Below the pieces are notes generated by a model. It ran no database searches and was not told the DNA's origin. It worked only from the letters and a program-made list of their open reading frames with translations. A stretch of DNA of 62,647 nt, from assembly GCA_964424035.1 (NCBI GenBank), contig CAYRHB010000003.1, positions 1 through 62,647 on the forward strand. Reading direction: 5' to 3'. Position 1 is the stretch's first letter. Each line of letters begins with the position of its first letter. The position numbers were made by a program, and so were the translations under genes. Origin of the DNA: Leptolinea sp964424035. Lineage in GTDB: Bacteria; Chloroflexota; Anaerolineae; Anaerolineales; Anaerolineaceae. Positions 8,194-16,983 of this stretch are shown in pieces.

Positions 8194-9975
8194 ATGATCG
8201 AAAATGTACTGGTATCTGTCGCCTGGCCGTACGCCAATGCTGAAATCCATGTCGGGAATTTAACCGGAGCCTATCTACCGGCGGATATCTTTTCCCGTTT
8301 CCAACGCCTGCGCGGACGCAAAGTCTTGATGGTATCCGGTTCTGACGCACATGGAACCCCGATCACCGTGCGGGCTGACGCGGAAAACACGACAGCGTTG
8401 GAGGTCTACCAGAGATTCCACAACGGGTTCCTTGAGCTGTTCATGAGTCTTGGCCTGACCTATGACCTTTTCTCCAGTACACACACAACCAACCATTTCG
8501 ATGTATCCCAGAAGATATTTCTGGCTCTGAAAAAGAACGGGTATTTATACACCGACCGGGAGATGCAGTGGTATGCCCCCAGTCAGAAACGATTTCTTCC
8601 CGATCGCTACGTAGAGGGAACCTGTTATATATGCGGTTTTGAGAATGCCCGCAGTGACCAGTGTGACAAATGCGGCAATCTGCTTGACCCGGCCCAGTTG
8701 ATCAATCCGCGCAGCAAGGTGGACGGTTCAGCCCCTGAATTACGCGAAACGGAACACACTTACCTCGATCTCGGTAAATTGCAGCCTGCCGTAGTTGAAT
8801 TCCTCAAACAACGGGAGAGTTACTGGCGGCCGAATGTCCTCCGTCAGAGCCTGGGACAGATCCTTGCCAACAACCTCCACGGGCGTGCCATTACCCGTGA
8901 TCTGGACTGGGGTATCCCCGTCCCGCTGGAAGGCTGGGATGGTAAATGCCTGTATGTGTGGTTTGAAGCGGTCATCGGTTATCTGTCGGCGTCGATTGAA
9001 TGGAGCCGGTTGACAGGCAATCCGGAAGCCTGGCTGGATTGGTGGCATGGGCCCCAATCACAATCCTATTATTTCATTGGAAAAGACAACATCCCATTCC
9101 ATGCGGTTATCTGGCCTGCCCAGCTCACCGGTAGTGGAAAAGCCTTCGACGAGCTCATGGGGGTGGCCAAACCTGCCCTTTTGAACCTGCCGTATGATGT
9201 TCCAGCCAATGAGTTCATGAACCTTGAAAACCAGAAGATCTCCGGCAGCCGCAACTGGGCTGTGTGGGGACGAGATTTTCTCACCCGCTACGACCCGGAT
9301 CCATTGCGCTACTATCTGACGGTCAACATGCCCGAATCAAAGGATACGGATTGGGATTGGGAGGATTTCTTCCACAGGAACAATGATGAACTGGTAGCCA
9401 CATGGGGAAACCTGGCCAACCGTGTTCTGTCATTCACCTGCAAACACTGGGAAAATCAGGTTCCCGATCCGGGTGAATTGGCTGAACAGGATAAAGCCCT
9501 GCTGGCTGAAGTGGAAAAAGGGTTTGATACCGTAGCGGCAGAGATGGAAGCTGTCCGGTTGCGGGCTGCCCTGGCCGAAGGGATGCGGCTTGCCACGGAA
9601 GTGAACAAGTATCTTGACCAGACGGCACCCTGGATGGCTGTAAAGACGGACAAGGCTGCCGCCGCGCGGTCAATTTTCACCGCTTTAAAAGCCATAGATT
9701 CGATCAAAGTGCTTCTGGCTCCATTCCTGCCATTCACCAGTGAACGACTGCATGGATTTTTCGGCTACACACAACCATTGTTCGGCAAACAGTTCATCGA
9801 CACGATCGAGGATGACCTGGGCACGCATACCGCGCTGCGCTACGACCCCGACGGTGCTTCCGGCTGTTGGGAGCCTTCATCGCTTCAACCGGGCAGGAAA
9901 CTGGTTAATCCACAGCCATTATTCAAGAAACTGGATGCAAGCATTATCGAAGAGGAACGGAAGCGTCTCGGTTAA
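8194..9975 (+). CDS. metG: Methionyl-tRNA synthetase
   Basis: A 593-residue class I synthetase that charges tRNA-Met. The HIGH motif is HVGN (19-22). A zinc knuckle has Cys144/147 and Cys157/160. The second signature is KISGS (348-352), where the usual KMSKS has Lys at the fourth position; the first Lys is kept. An alpha-helical anticodon-binding domain follows, and there is no C-terminal tRNA-binding EMAP domain. It is ended by a strong terminator that lies inside the convergent LuxR gene. Confidence 0.95.
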   Translation: MIENVLVSVAWPYANAEIHVGNLTGAYLPADIFSRFQRLRGRKVLMVSGSDAHGTPITVRADAENTTALEVYQRFHNGFLELFMSLGLTYDLFSSTHTTNHFDVSQKIFLALKKNGYLYTDREMQWYAPSQKRFLPDRYVEGTCYICGFENARSDQCDKCGNLLDPAQLINPRSKVDGSAPELRETEHTYLDLGKLQPAVVEFLKQRESYWRPNVLRQSLGQILANNLHGRAITRDLDWGIPVPLEGWDGKCLYVWFEAVIGYLSASIEWSRLTGNPEAWLDWWHGPQSQSYYFIGKDNIPFHAVIWPAQLTGSGKAFDELMGVAKPALLNLPYDVPANEFMNLENQKISGSRNWAVWGRDFLTRYDPDPLRYYLTVNMPESKDTDWDWEDFFHRNNDELVATWGNLANRVLSFTCKHWENQVPDPGELAEQDKALLAEVEKGFDTVAAEMEAVRLRAALAEGMRLATEVNKYLDQTAPWMAVKTDKAAAARSIFTALKAIDSIKVLLAPFLPFTSERLHGFFGYTQPLFGKQFIDTIEDDLGTHTALRYDPDGASGCWEPSSLQPGRKLVNPQPLFKKLDASIIEEERKRLG

Positions 9976-9984
9976 TTTTTTGAA

Positions 9985-10428
9985 CTACCAGCCGCCCGGT
10001 TTGAGTATTCCCAGCCGGGCGGCTTTTTGTATGCATTCTGCCGTGGTATTGGCATTCAACTTGAGTTTGATGGCCGAAATATGCAAACTGACGGAGCGCT
10101 GGTGAATATTTAGTCTTCCGGCGATCTGCTTGCCTGTCAATCCCCGCGAGAGACAATCCAGAACATCCAACTGGCGGCGGGTAAGGCGGTTCACCTCCGG
10201 CAGGTTTTCAGGCCGGGTTTCCGGTGGATCCACAGGCAAAATTACAACCCAATCCTGCCACAGTACGGCGGTATATTTTACATCCGGATTACGCATGTCC
10301 TCATCCGTCTTGATATAATCCGGCAGCCTGCCATATACATCAATATCTTGTACGATCCGGGAAGAGGCTTGTGTCTGGATCTGGTATGAGAAGGATTGAT
10401 CCGGTTTAATCAGGATAAGGTGGGTCAT
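9985..10428 (-). CDS. LuxR-type helix-turn-helix regulator
   Basis: A 147-residue protein. Residues about 83-145 form a LuxR/NarL-type DNA-binding domain: LTRRQLDVLDCLSRGLTGKQ, then RLNIHQRSVSLHISAIKLKL. The N-terminal 80 residues are not a receiver domain; there is no phospho-acceptor Asp pattern, and I do not recognise the fold. It may respond to a small ligand or bind constitutively. Its own promoter is good. It is convergent with metG, whose terminator overlaps its last codons. Confidence 0.85.
   Translation of the reverse strand: MTHLILIKPDQSFSYQIQTQASSRIVQDIDVYGRLPDYIKTDEDMRNPDVKYTAVLWQDWVVILPVDPPETRPENLPEVNRLTRRQLDVLDCLSRGLTGKQIAGRLNIHQRSVSLHISAIKLKLNANTTAECIQKAARLGILKPGGW
9990..10028 (+). 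terminator. Rho-independent terminator of metG, inside the luxR-type gene
   Basis: AGCCGCCCGG (9990-9999) pairs with CCGGGCGGCT (10015-10024) around a 15-base loop and is followed by a T-run on the plus strand. The same bases encode the C-terminal KPGGW region of the convergent regulator. Confidence 0.85.
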
Positions 10429-10457
10429 GGATTAGATCAGAAATAGTATATTTGTTC

Positions 10458-10486
10458 TATTATCTCACAACTTCTTTGGATGTCAA
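10458..10486 (-). promoter_or_regulatory. Predicted promoter of the luxR-type gene
   Basis: On the minus strand TTGACA (10481-10486) is followed after 16-17 bases by GATAAT/ATAATA (10458-10464). It lies about 30 bases upstream of the start codon. Confidence 0.65.
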
Positions 10487-10551
10487 GCGTAGATGTATAC
10501 AGAGCTTTTACAAAAGTCCGGATTCTTGCCACAGCGGAGTAAAATAAAAAT

Positions 10552-11997
10552 ATGAAAGTTAAAAACCTGCTTCGCCGCGTTGTTCCAATATGTGTCACCG
10601 TCATACTGGCCGGTACAACACTGCCGGTTGCAGCAGCCGGTTCCCGGTCTGACCAGCTTCCCCCTGCCACAGACGCCATCGGGTTGGTTGCCAGTGCGAA
10701 TTACCAGACCGATAACCTGACCATGGACGACCAGTACCTGTACCCGACGTTCAGCTCTTTAAGCGTGGTCGACCTTAACCCCGATTCCCTCAAGCTGTTC
10801 TACAAATTCCGTACAGATTACATATTTGACCTGGTGGTAAAAGGCCAATACGCCTTCGCGGGTCAGCAGGAAAAAGGATTGAGGGTGTTTGACATTACCG
10901 TAGCCACACCCACAGTATTCTCGAGCCATACCATTTCAGGCGGGGTGTACGGTCTGGCATTGTCCGGGACCAATCTGTTGCTTACAACCGGCAAAAACGG
11001 TCTGGAAATCAGGGACACCACAAAGCCGTATGATATGCCGGTCATCAGCCAACTGGCGCTGGAAGGGTTTTCCAGACAGGTCTCAGCCTCCGGCAATCTG
11101 GCTTTGGTCGCTGCCGGCAAGAGCGGTGTTCACGTGGTGGATATCAACAATCCGGAAGCCCCTAAATTAATCACAACCTATGAAACGGATTCTCCCGCTG
11201 AAAATGTAACGCTCGACGGCACAACCGGCTACCTGGCACTGGGAACCGGCGGAATGGAGATCGTTGACCTGAAGGATCCCTCCAATCCGACCATGCTGTC
11301 TTCACTGGAAAGCCGGGATTTCCTGCGCAGGGTGATCATCAAAGACAGGTTTGCCTATCTCGCGGAACGCGATGCTGGAATTCGGATTGTCGATGTGTCC
11401 GATCCTGCCAATCCTCTTCCATTAGCCGTATATAACACCACAGGCGGCGCGTGGGATATCGCCGTGAAAGACAACTACATTTATGTGGCTGATTATCCCT
11501 ATGGACTGCTGGTCCTGAAATACAACCCGCCGGTAAAACAATCCATTCCCGCGGATGGAGGCACGATTGGCTCAGCGGCTGACAACACCAGTACCACAAT
11601 AAACGCGGATACATTTGGTAAACAGGTCGATTTCAAGCATGAACCTCTGCCCGCCATTAATACTCCCATCGGCCCGGAACCGGCTCTGGTCAAAACCGGT
11701 CCATTCTTCCGCAATAGCGCATGGATAGACAATGAGCCGGTGGAACCGGCAGGGGAGTATTCCATCACAGTCAAAGCTGACCTGACCGGTCTGACTACCC
11801 GGCAAATTGGCGCCTTAAGCCTGTATTACTGGGATACGGATTTGAAACGCTGGCGGAAAGATGTCTCTACCCGCCTGGATAAAACCACCGGAGTATTAAC
11901 AGCCACCCCCAACCGCCTTGGGATCTGGGGCGTGTTTTACGACAACAATGTCGCGTACAGCACACTGCCATCTACAGCCACCCCGAATCTGCCCTGA
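10552..11997 (+). CDS. Secreted LVIVD-repeat beta-propeller protein
   Basis: A 481-residue protein with a signal peptide ending near PVAAAG. At least five LVIVD-type blades follow: YAFAGQQEKGLRVFDI, LVAAGKSGVHVVDI, YLALGTGGMEIVDL, YLAERDAGIRIVDV and YVADYPYGLLVL. The C-terminal part contains a beta-rich segment ending LGIWGVFYDNN. LVIVD proteins are exported propellers assumed to bind ligands at the cell surface. No lipobox or anchor is seen. Its stop codon abuts, with no gap, that of the convergent membrane gene. Confidence 0.8.
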   Translation: MKVKNLLRRVVPICVTVILAGTTLPVAAAGSRSDQLPPATDAIGLVASANYQTDNLTMDDQYLYPTFSSLSVVDLNPDSLKLFYKFRTDYIFDLVVKGQYAFAGQQEKGLRVFDITVATPTVFSSHTISGGVYGLALSGTNLLLTTGKNGLEIRDTTKPYDMPVISQLALEGFSRQVSASGNLALVAAGKSGVHVVDINNPEAPKLITTYETDSPAENVTLDGTTGYLALGTGGMEIVDLKDPSNPTMLSSLESRDFLRRVIIKDRFAYLAERDAGIRIVDVSDPANPLPLAVYNTTGGAWDIAVKDNYIYVADYPYGLLVLKYNPPVKQSIPADGGTIGSAADNTSTTINADTFGKQVDFKHEPLPAINTPIGPEPALVKTGPFFRNSAWIDNEPVEPAGEYSITVKADLTGLTTRQIGALSLYYWDTDLKRWRKDVSTRLDKTTGVLTATPNRLGIWGVFYDNNVAYSTLPSTATPNLP

Positions 11998-13902
11998 TCA
12001 GGGGAGTACAGTGATCTCACGCGGATAGAAGAAGCCGTAACGCTGAATATCCGGATCATCGGAATCGTAGTATCTCCCACACACCTGAAGGATGCCGTAG
12101 GATTGCGGCATCTTTTCTGTATCTGTCAACAACCACACACGTTTGGCTGTATGAATATCATACCCAAGCAACATGGTGGCGGGTGGTTCCAGTTTTTGAA
12201 GGATCGCGATTGCTTCATTGTTGGGTAAATTGTGTATGAAGACTTTGTAGCGGCCAAAATGGAATTTCGGAAGCCAATCCAATTGGAGAACGCTTTCCCT
12301 TATCAGCCGGACTTCATTTCCCGGTTCATAATGCATACTCACCGGAACCTCACCTTCAAGGCATTGAGGCACGTCCACCTGGGGTGGAATGGCTGTTTTT
12401 ATAAAGAAAACCGGTGCGGCAAACATGAAAACGGTGAGCAATCCGGTATAAACTACCATCCCGGTGACTGGCGTGGATTCTCCGGGCCGGTCTTTTATTT
12501 GAGACCACGGGATCACGTTGACCAGCTCCGACAATCCCAGTGCAGGCAAGACCGCCAACAATGGAATGGTGGCGGCAAACGCCCGCATTTTATGCGCATC
12601 ACCGGGGGGTACAAACGGGATGGAAATGAAAATCCCGAAAATGGATACGAGAATGAATACATGAAGAGGGTCATCCCTTTTGCGTACAGCCTGAACCACC
12701 GCTGCCAGGCACAGGGCGTAAAGAATCCAGTGGATATAACGATTTCCCTCCGCATTCTCACCGCCCACATAGGAATACACACTGAACCATGTGTCAGAGA
12801 AAAGCAATCCCCATTGATGCAATGACCCTTTTACGATACCCATCGGATTTTCCCGGATCAGGTCAAACGCCATCTGATAGATCTGACTGAACCGTTCCTT
12901 ATCCGGCAATTCACGGGTTTCTTCAGACTGGTAATATACGTATGACCAACGCTCACCACCGGAAGCCAATCCATATAGTGATTCTGAAAAATTGCCAAAA
13001 GCCATTCCCACCGGACTGCCAATAAACCGCAGCAGGACGGAATTCAGACCAAACCCGGCCACCACCACCAACCCGGCCAACAGCGCGTTCCTCCAGTGAA
13101 AACGAGTTTTATTGCGGAACTGGAACCCCGTCCACAGTACGAGCATCGGGAGGATGAACAATGCCCCGACACGGATATTCATGGCCAGGGTAAGAAGAAG
13201 AATACCGGTCAGTATATACGACAGTCTGCGTGGCGATACACCCCGCAGGAAAAAAGCCAGGGAAAGCATCCCGAAGGTCAAGCCCAGGGTCTCTGTCATA
13301 GTGGTACCAGCGAAACGCCGGGCGAACAGGAAAACGATCCACAGAGATAAAGAGGCAGCCGCAGGTCCCTTTACGCGGCGCAATTCCAGGGTCATAAAAG
13401 CGGCGGCACATGCTTCCAACAAAACCAGAATGGTTAACGCGTGCTGAAGATTACGGCCTGTCAGTCCCAGCAGCGAGGCCAGAAAACCGATCGCCAGCGG
13501 ACGACGGGAGGATGAATCAGACAACAGAGATCCATCCAGAAGGCGGTTGGCATCGTTGTAATACGTAGCCGCGTCATTGTAAGGAATCAAACCGCTGACC
13601 ACGTACGGCTCGCTCTGTCCGCTTGCCCAAAGGCCGGAAAGTGCCAGTCCAAATAGCGCCCCACATCCCATAAATAAAACCGGTACACGCCAGCGGGTTG
13701 GAAGCCGCAAAACCAGGTAAAAAACGGCCAGTAATACAATGGATGTGGTGGTGAAACTGTATCGCGCTGCGACCGCCAGACTGCGGATCTCAACCGGGAC
13801 CCGGCTGTATGCGGTGAAAAGGAAGGCCGCGGTCAGCGCCAAAAACGCGACCAGGAATTCAAGAGTTGTTGAACGGGTAATTCGATCCAATCGTGATGTC
13901 AT
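11998..13902 (-). CDS. Polytopic membrane protein, GT-C glycosyltransferase-like
   Basis: A 634-residue protein with about 11-13 hydrophobic segments over the first 460 residues, and a C-terminal soluble domain of about 130 residues (from about residue 500). This layout is that of GT-C/PMT-type glycosyltransferases, which use lipid-linked sugars at the outer membrane face. No clear DxD or ED loop motif can be pinned down, so the enzyme class is inference. It lies downstream of nuoN on the same strand but beyond the operon's terminator-like hairpin. GGATAGG precedes the start by few bases. Confidence 0.65.
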   Translation of the reverse strand: MTSRLDRITRSTTLEFLVAFLALTAAFLFTAYSRVPVEIRSLAVAARYSFTTTSIVLLAVFYLVLRLPTRWRVPVLFMGCGALFGLALSGLWASGQSEPYVVSGLIPYNDAATYYNDANRLLDGSLLSDSSSRRPLAIGFLASLLGLTGRNLQHALTILVLLEACAAAFMTLELRRVKGPAAASLSLWIVFLFARRFAGTTMTETLGLTFGMLSLAFFLRGVSPRRLSYILTGILLLTLAMNIRVGALFILPMLVLWTGFQFRNKTRFHWRNALLAGLVVVAGFGLNSVLLRFIGSPVGMAFGNFSESLYGLASGGERWSYVYYQSEETRELPDKERFSQIYQMAFDLIRENPMGIVKGSLHQWGLLFSDTWFSVYSYVGGENAEGNRYIHWILYALCLAAVVQAVRKRDDPLHVFILVSIFGIFISIPFVPPGDAHKMRAFAATIPLLAVLPALGLSELVNVIPWSQIKDRPGESTPVTGMVVYTGLLTVFMFAAPVFFIKTAIPPQVDVPQCLEGEVPVSMHYEPGNEVRLIRESVLQLDWLPKFHFGRYKVFIHNLPNNEAIAILQKLEPPATMLLGYDIHTAKRVWLLTDTEKMPQSYGILQVCGRYYDSDDPDIQRYGFFYPREITVLP

Positions 13903-13929
13903 ATCCTATCCCGGTATTTCAATAAGAAC

Positions 13930-13960
13930 AGGGACGGGCAATCATGCCCGTCCCTATATT
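13930..13960 (-). terminator. Hairpin ending the nuo operon
   Basis: AGGGACGGGC (13930-13939) pairs with GCCCGTCCCT (13946-13955) with a 6-base loop, 31 bases after nuoN. The minus-strand tail is GTTCTTATT, only moderately T-rich, so some read-through into the membrane gene is possible. Confidence 0.7.
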
Positions 13961-13985
13961 TTACCGTCTCAATTCCACTCTGCCG

Positions 13986-15434
13986 CTATTTTATACTGGC
14001 AATAAGATTTGCGGCAATCTGGAAAACCGGTGAGGGATTAAAACTGATGATCAGTACTCCCGCGGCCATGATCACTGCCATACGACCGGCCCATTTACCC
14101 GGTTGGATCCGGGGCTCCCCCGGTTTGAGGAAGGCGTACATGACAACCCGTAGATAGTAATAGGCTGAAACCAGCGAGGTTAACAAACCGATCAATGCCA
14201 ACCCCGAAAAGCCACCATCCACGGCTGTTTTGAAGAGATATAACTTGCCCCAGAATCCCATCGTAAGGGGTATGCCGGTGAAGGAAAACATGCCAATCAA
14301 GAGTGCCGCACCCAGCCAGGGATTTTTTCTTCCCAGACCGGAAAAATCCTGTAAGATTGGCCCGTCCGAGCCAGCCGGTTCAATGGCGATCACCACTGCC
14401 CAGACGCTGAAACTCGTTAAAGCGTATGCCAGCAAATAGAAAACCGCAGAAGAGACAGCCTCACTTGCCACATCCGAAATTCCATACGAAATAAATGCCA
14501 TCAGAATATATCCCGCATTGGCAATACTGGAATATGCAAGCATGCGTTTAATGTTCGTCTGTGCGATGGCCACAACATTCCCCAGGATCATACTGGCAGC
14601 GGCCAATACCCAGAATATGGTAGACAGGGTGGATACCAGTGGAGTAAAGATCATGATAAAAACACGGATGAGACCGGCGAATCCGGCCGCTTTGGTCGCT
14701 ACTGACATGAACGCACCCAGCGAAGAAGGCGCGCCATGATACACATCCGGCACCCACATATGGAACGGTACAACACCAATCTTGAATCCCAAACCAACAA
14801 TCAAAAGGCTGGCGCCAATCAGGAGCAGGCCCATATCTGTCTTTCCGGCTGAAATGGAGGCTGCAATCTGTGGCAAATGGATGGAACCGGATGCACCGTA
14901 TATCCAGGCTATGCCAAACAACAGGAATGCGGAGGCAAACGCACCCACCAGGAAATACTTCAACGCCGCCTCTTCCGATGCCAACCGCGGCCGGAAGAAA
15001 CCGGACAGGATGTACAAGGGTATGGAAAGCAATTCAAGGGCCAAAAAAACGATGATCAGATCGTTGGCTGCGGCCATAAGCAGCATGCCGGAAACGGAGA
15101 AGAGCAGCAGCGTGTAATATTCTCCACGTTCCGCATCGTTGCGCTTCAAATAATCATACGACAGGGCAACAGCGACCAATCCACTTGCCAGAAATACAAG
15201 GCCAAGGGTTCGGCTGAAGCCATCCAGTACAACCATGCCTCCGAAACCTGACGAGGTTTGCCCGCCCTGGGCGAATGATAAAACCGCAGAGATTGTTAAT
15301 CCTGCCACAGCCAGAAGGGCTGTGTAACCCTTCCGCGTTTCGGGGATCCATAGATCAGCCAGAAGCACAACCAGTCCCCAGGCAGCGAGGAAAATCACGG
15401 GAAGGATGGTCAAAAAATCAGATTGTACGGGCAT
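13986..15434 (-). CDS. nuoN: NADH-quinone oxidoreductase subunit N
   Basis: A 482-residue antiporter-like membrane subunit of complex I with about 14 hydrophobic segments. Typical conserved stretches are present: FKIGVVPFHMWVPDVYHGAP with the mid-membrane Lys, and TNIKRMLAYSSIANAGYILM. It forms part of the proton-pumping arm. ATG at 15434 is preferred to 15440 because GGAGAGG is then suitably spaced. Last gene of the operon, after nuoM. Confidence 0.95.
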   Translation of the reverse strand: MPVQSDFLTILPVIFLAAWGLVVLLADLWIPETRKGYTALLAVAGLTISAVLSFAQGGQTSSGFGGMVVLDGFSRTLGLVFLASGLVAVALSYDYLKRNDAERGEYYTLLLFSVSGMLLMAAANDLIIVFLALELLSIPLYILSGFFRPRLASEEAALKYFLVGAFASAFLLFGIAWIYGASGSIHLPQIAASISAGKTDMGLLLIGASLLIVGLGFKIGVVPFHMWVPDVYHGAPSSLGAFMSVATKAAGFAGLIRVFIMIFTPLVSTLSTIFWVLAAASMILGNVVAIAQTNIKRMLAYSSIANAGYILMAFISYGISDVASEAVSSAVFYLLAYALTSFSVWAVVIAIEPAGSDGPILQDFSGLGRKNPWLGAALLIGMFSFTGIPLTMGFWGKLYLFKTAVDGGFSGLALIGLLTSLVSAYYYLRVVMYAFLKPGEPRIQPGKWAGRMAVIMAAGVLIISFNPSPVFQIAANLIASIK

Positions 15435-15446
15435 ATCCATCCTCTC

Positions 15447-16955
15447 CTAATGCATTGCCCTGGCAGCCAATTCCACACCGGCCAACAGGTTTTCAACAGT
15501 GGGATTTATTAAAGCATAAAAAGGTGCGGGGAAAAGACCGATCCAAAAAATGAGGATGATCAAAGGAGCAAGTGTCAGGATTTCCCGCAATGACAGGTCT
15601 TTCAACGTACGATTCTCTTCCAGCGTGACCGTACCAAGAAAAATCTTTTCAAACAGGGTCAACAGGTACAGGGCAGCCAGAATAACACCAACCGCCGCCA
15701 CTCCGGCAAACCAGGGAGAAGCCAGCACACTCGACCCGAAGGATCCTGCCAGGATGGTGAATTCGCCGACGAATCCGTTGGTTCCCGGCAGCCCGGCTGA
15801 TGACAGCGTTACAATCAGACTCAGTGCGGCCAGTGCAGGCACAACTTTCCAGAGACCGCCAAAATCTACCAGCCGGCGGGTATGGCGGCGCTCATACAAC
15901 ATACCAACGATCAGGAACAATGCCCCGGTACTGATTCCATGATTGACCATTTGCAGCACACTACCCGAAACTGCCTGCGGAGTAAACGCGAATATCCCCA
16001 GCATCACAAATCCCATATGGCTGACGGATGAATACGCCACCAGTTTCTTGACATCCTTTTGCGCGAAAGCCACCAGAGCACCGTAGATGATGCCAACCAC
16101 TGCCAGCACAGCCATGATGGGAGCCAGTTGCATGGAAGCCTGTGGGAAAAGCGGCAGATTGAACCGCAGGAAGCCATAAGAACCCATCTTTAACAGGACA
16201 CCGGCCAGGATCACAGACCCGGCTGTGGGTGCTTCCACATGGGCATCGGGCAGCCAGGTGTGCAAAGGAAACATGGGTACTTTAATGGCAAAAGCCAGCG
16301 CGAAAGCCAGGAAAAGCCAATTCTGCGCCGGTGCGAACACAGCCCACATGCCCTTGAGCTCAGTCCAATCAAAAGTGCCGGCAGTGAGCCCGATGTACAG
16401 GATACCCAACAGCATGATCACCGAACCGGCCATGGTGAACAGGAAAAACTTGATCGCAGCGTACAGTCGGCGTTCTCCACCCCAGACCCCGATGAGGAAA
16501 TACATGGGAATAAGTGTGAATTCCCAGAAAATGTAAAAAAGGATCAGATCGAGGGCGACAAACACACCGAGCATACCGGTTTCCAGCAGCAGGAAAGAGA
16601 TCATGAACGTTTTCACCCTGTCCTGCACAGCCGTCCAGGTTGAAAGGATGGCAATGAATGACAACAGCGTTGTCAGCAGTATCATCAGCAGGCTAATACC
16701 ATCCATGCCGATATGGAATTCAATGGCTGTCCCCCCTACGGTAACCCAGGGCTGGATGAATTCCATCTGGATAACCGGATTGGCAGGGTTGAAATCGGCC
16801 AACAGCATGAGTGACACTGCGAAAGTGAGCAGCGAAACAGCCGCAGCCGTCCAACGGATGGCGTTCTTCTGTTCTTCTTTCAAAAAGGCGATCAGGAGAA
16901 CACCGGCCAGAGGAAGGAATGTGACCAGGAGAAGTGGATGTATCCCGAAATTCAT
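15447..16955 (-). CDS. nuoM: NADH-quinone oxidoreductase subunit M
   Basis: A 502-residue antiporter-like membrane subunit. It keeps the channel residues in LLETGMLGVFVALDLILFYI and WEFTLIPMYFLIGVWG, and the broken-helix region KVPMFPLHTWLPDAHVEAP. The open frame extends into nuoL, but ATG at 16955 (MNFGIHPLLLV) has AAGGA at proper spacing and begins at the first membrane helix. Confidence 0.95.
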   Translation of the reverse strand: MNFGIHPLLLVTFLPLAGVLLIAFLKEEQKNAIRWTAAAVSLLTFAVSLMLLADFNPANPVIQMEFIQPWVTVGGTAIEFHIGMDGISLLMILLTTLLSFIAILSTWTAVQDRVKTFMISFLLLETGMLGVFVALDLILFYIFWEFTLIPMYFLIGVWGGERRLYAAIKFFLFTMAGSVIMLLGILYIGLTAGTFDWTELKGMWAVFAPAQNWLFLAFALAFAIKVPMFPLHTWLPDAHVEAPTAGSVILAGVLLKMGSYGFLRFNLPLFPQASMQLAPIMAVLAVVGIIYGALVAFAQKDVKKLVAYSSVSHMGFVMLGIFAFTPQAVSGSVLQMVNHGISTGALFLIVGMLYERRHTRRLVDFGGLWKVVPALAALSLIVTLSSAGLPGTNGFVGEFTILAGSFGSSVLASPWFAGVAAVGVILAALYLLTLFEKIFLGTVTLEENRTLKDLSLREILTLAPLIILIFWIGLFPAPFYALINPTVENLLAGVELAARAMH

Positions 16956-16983
16956 AAAGTTTCCTTCACACGTATGTGCCTGT

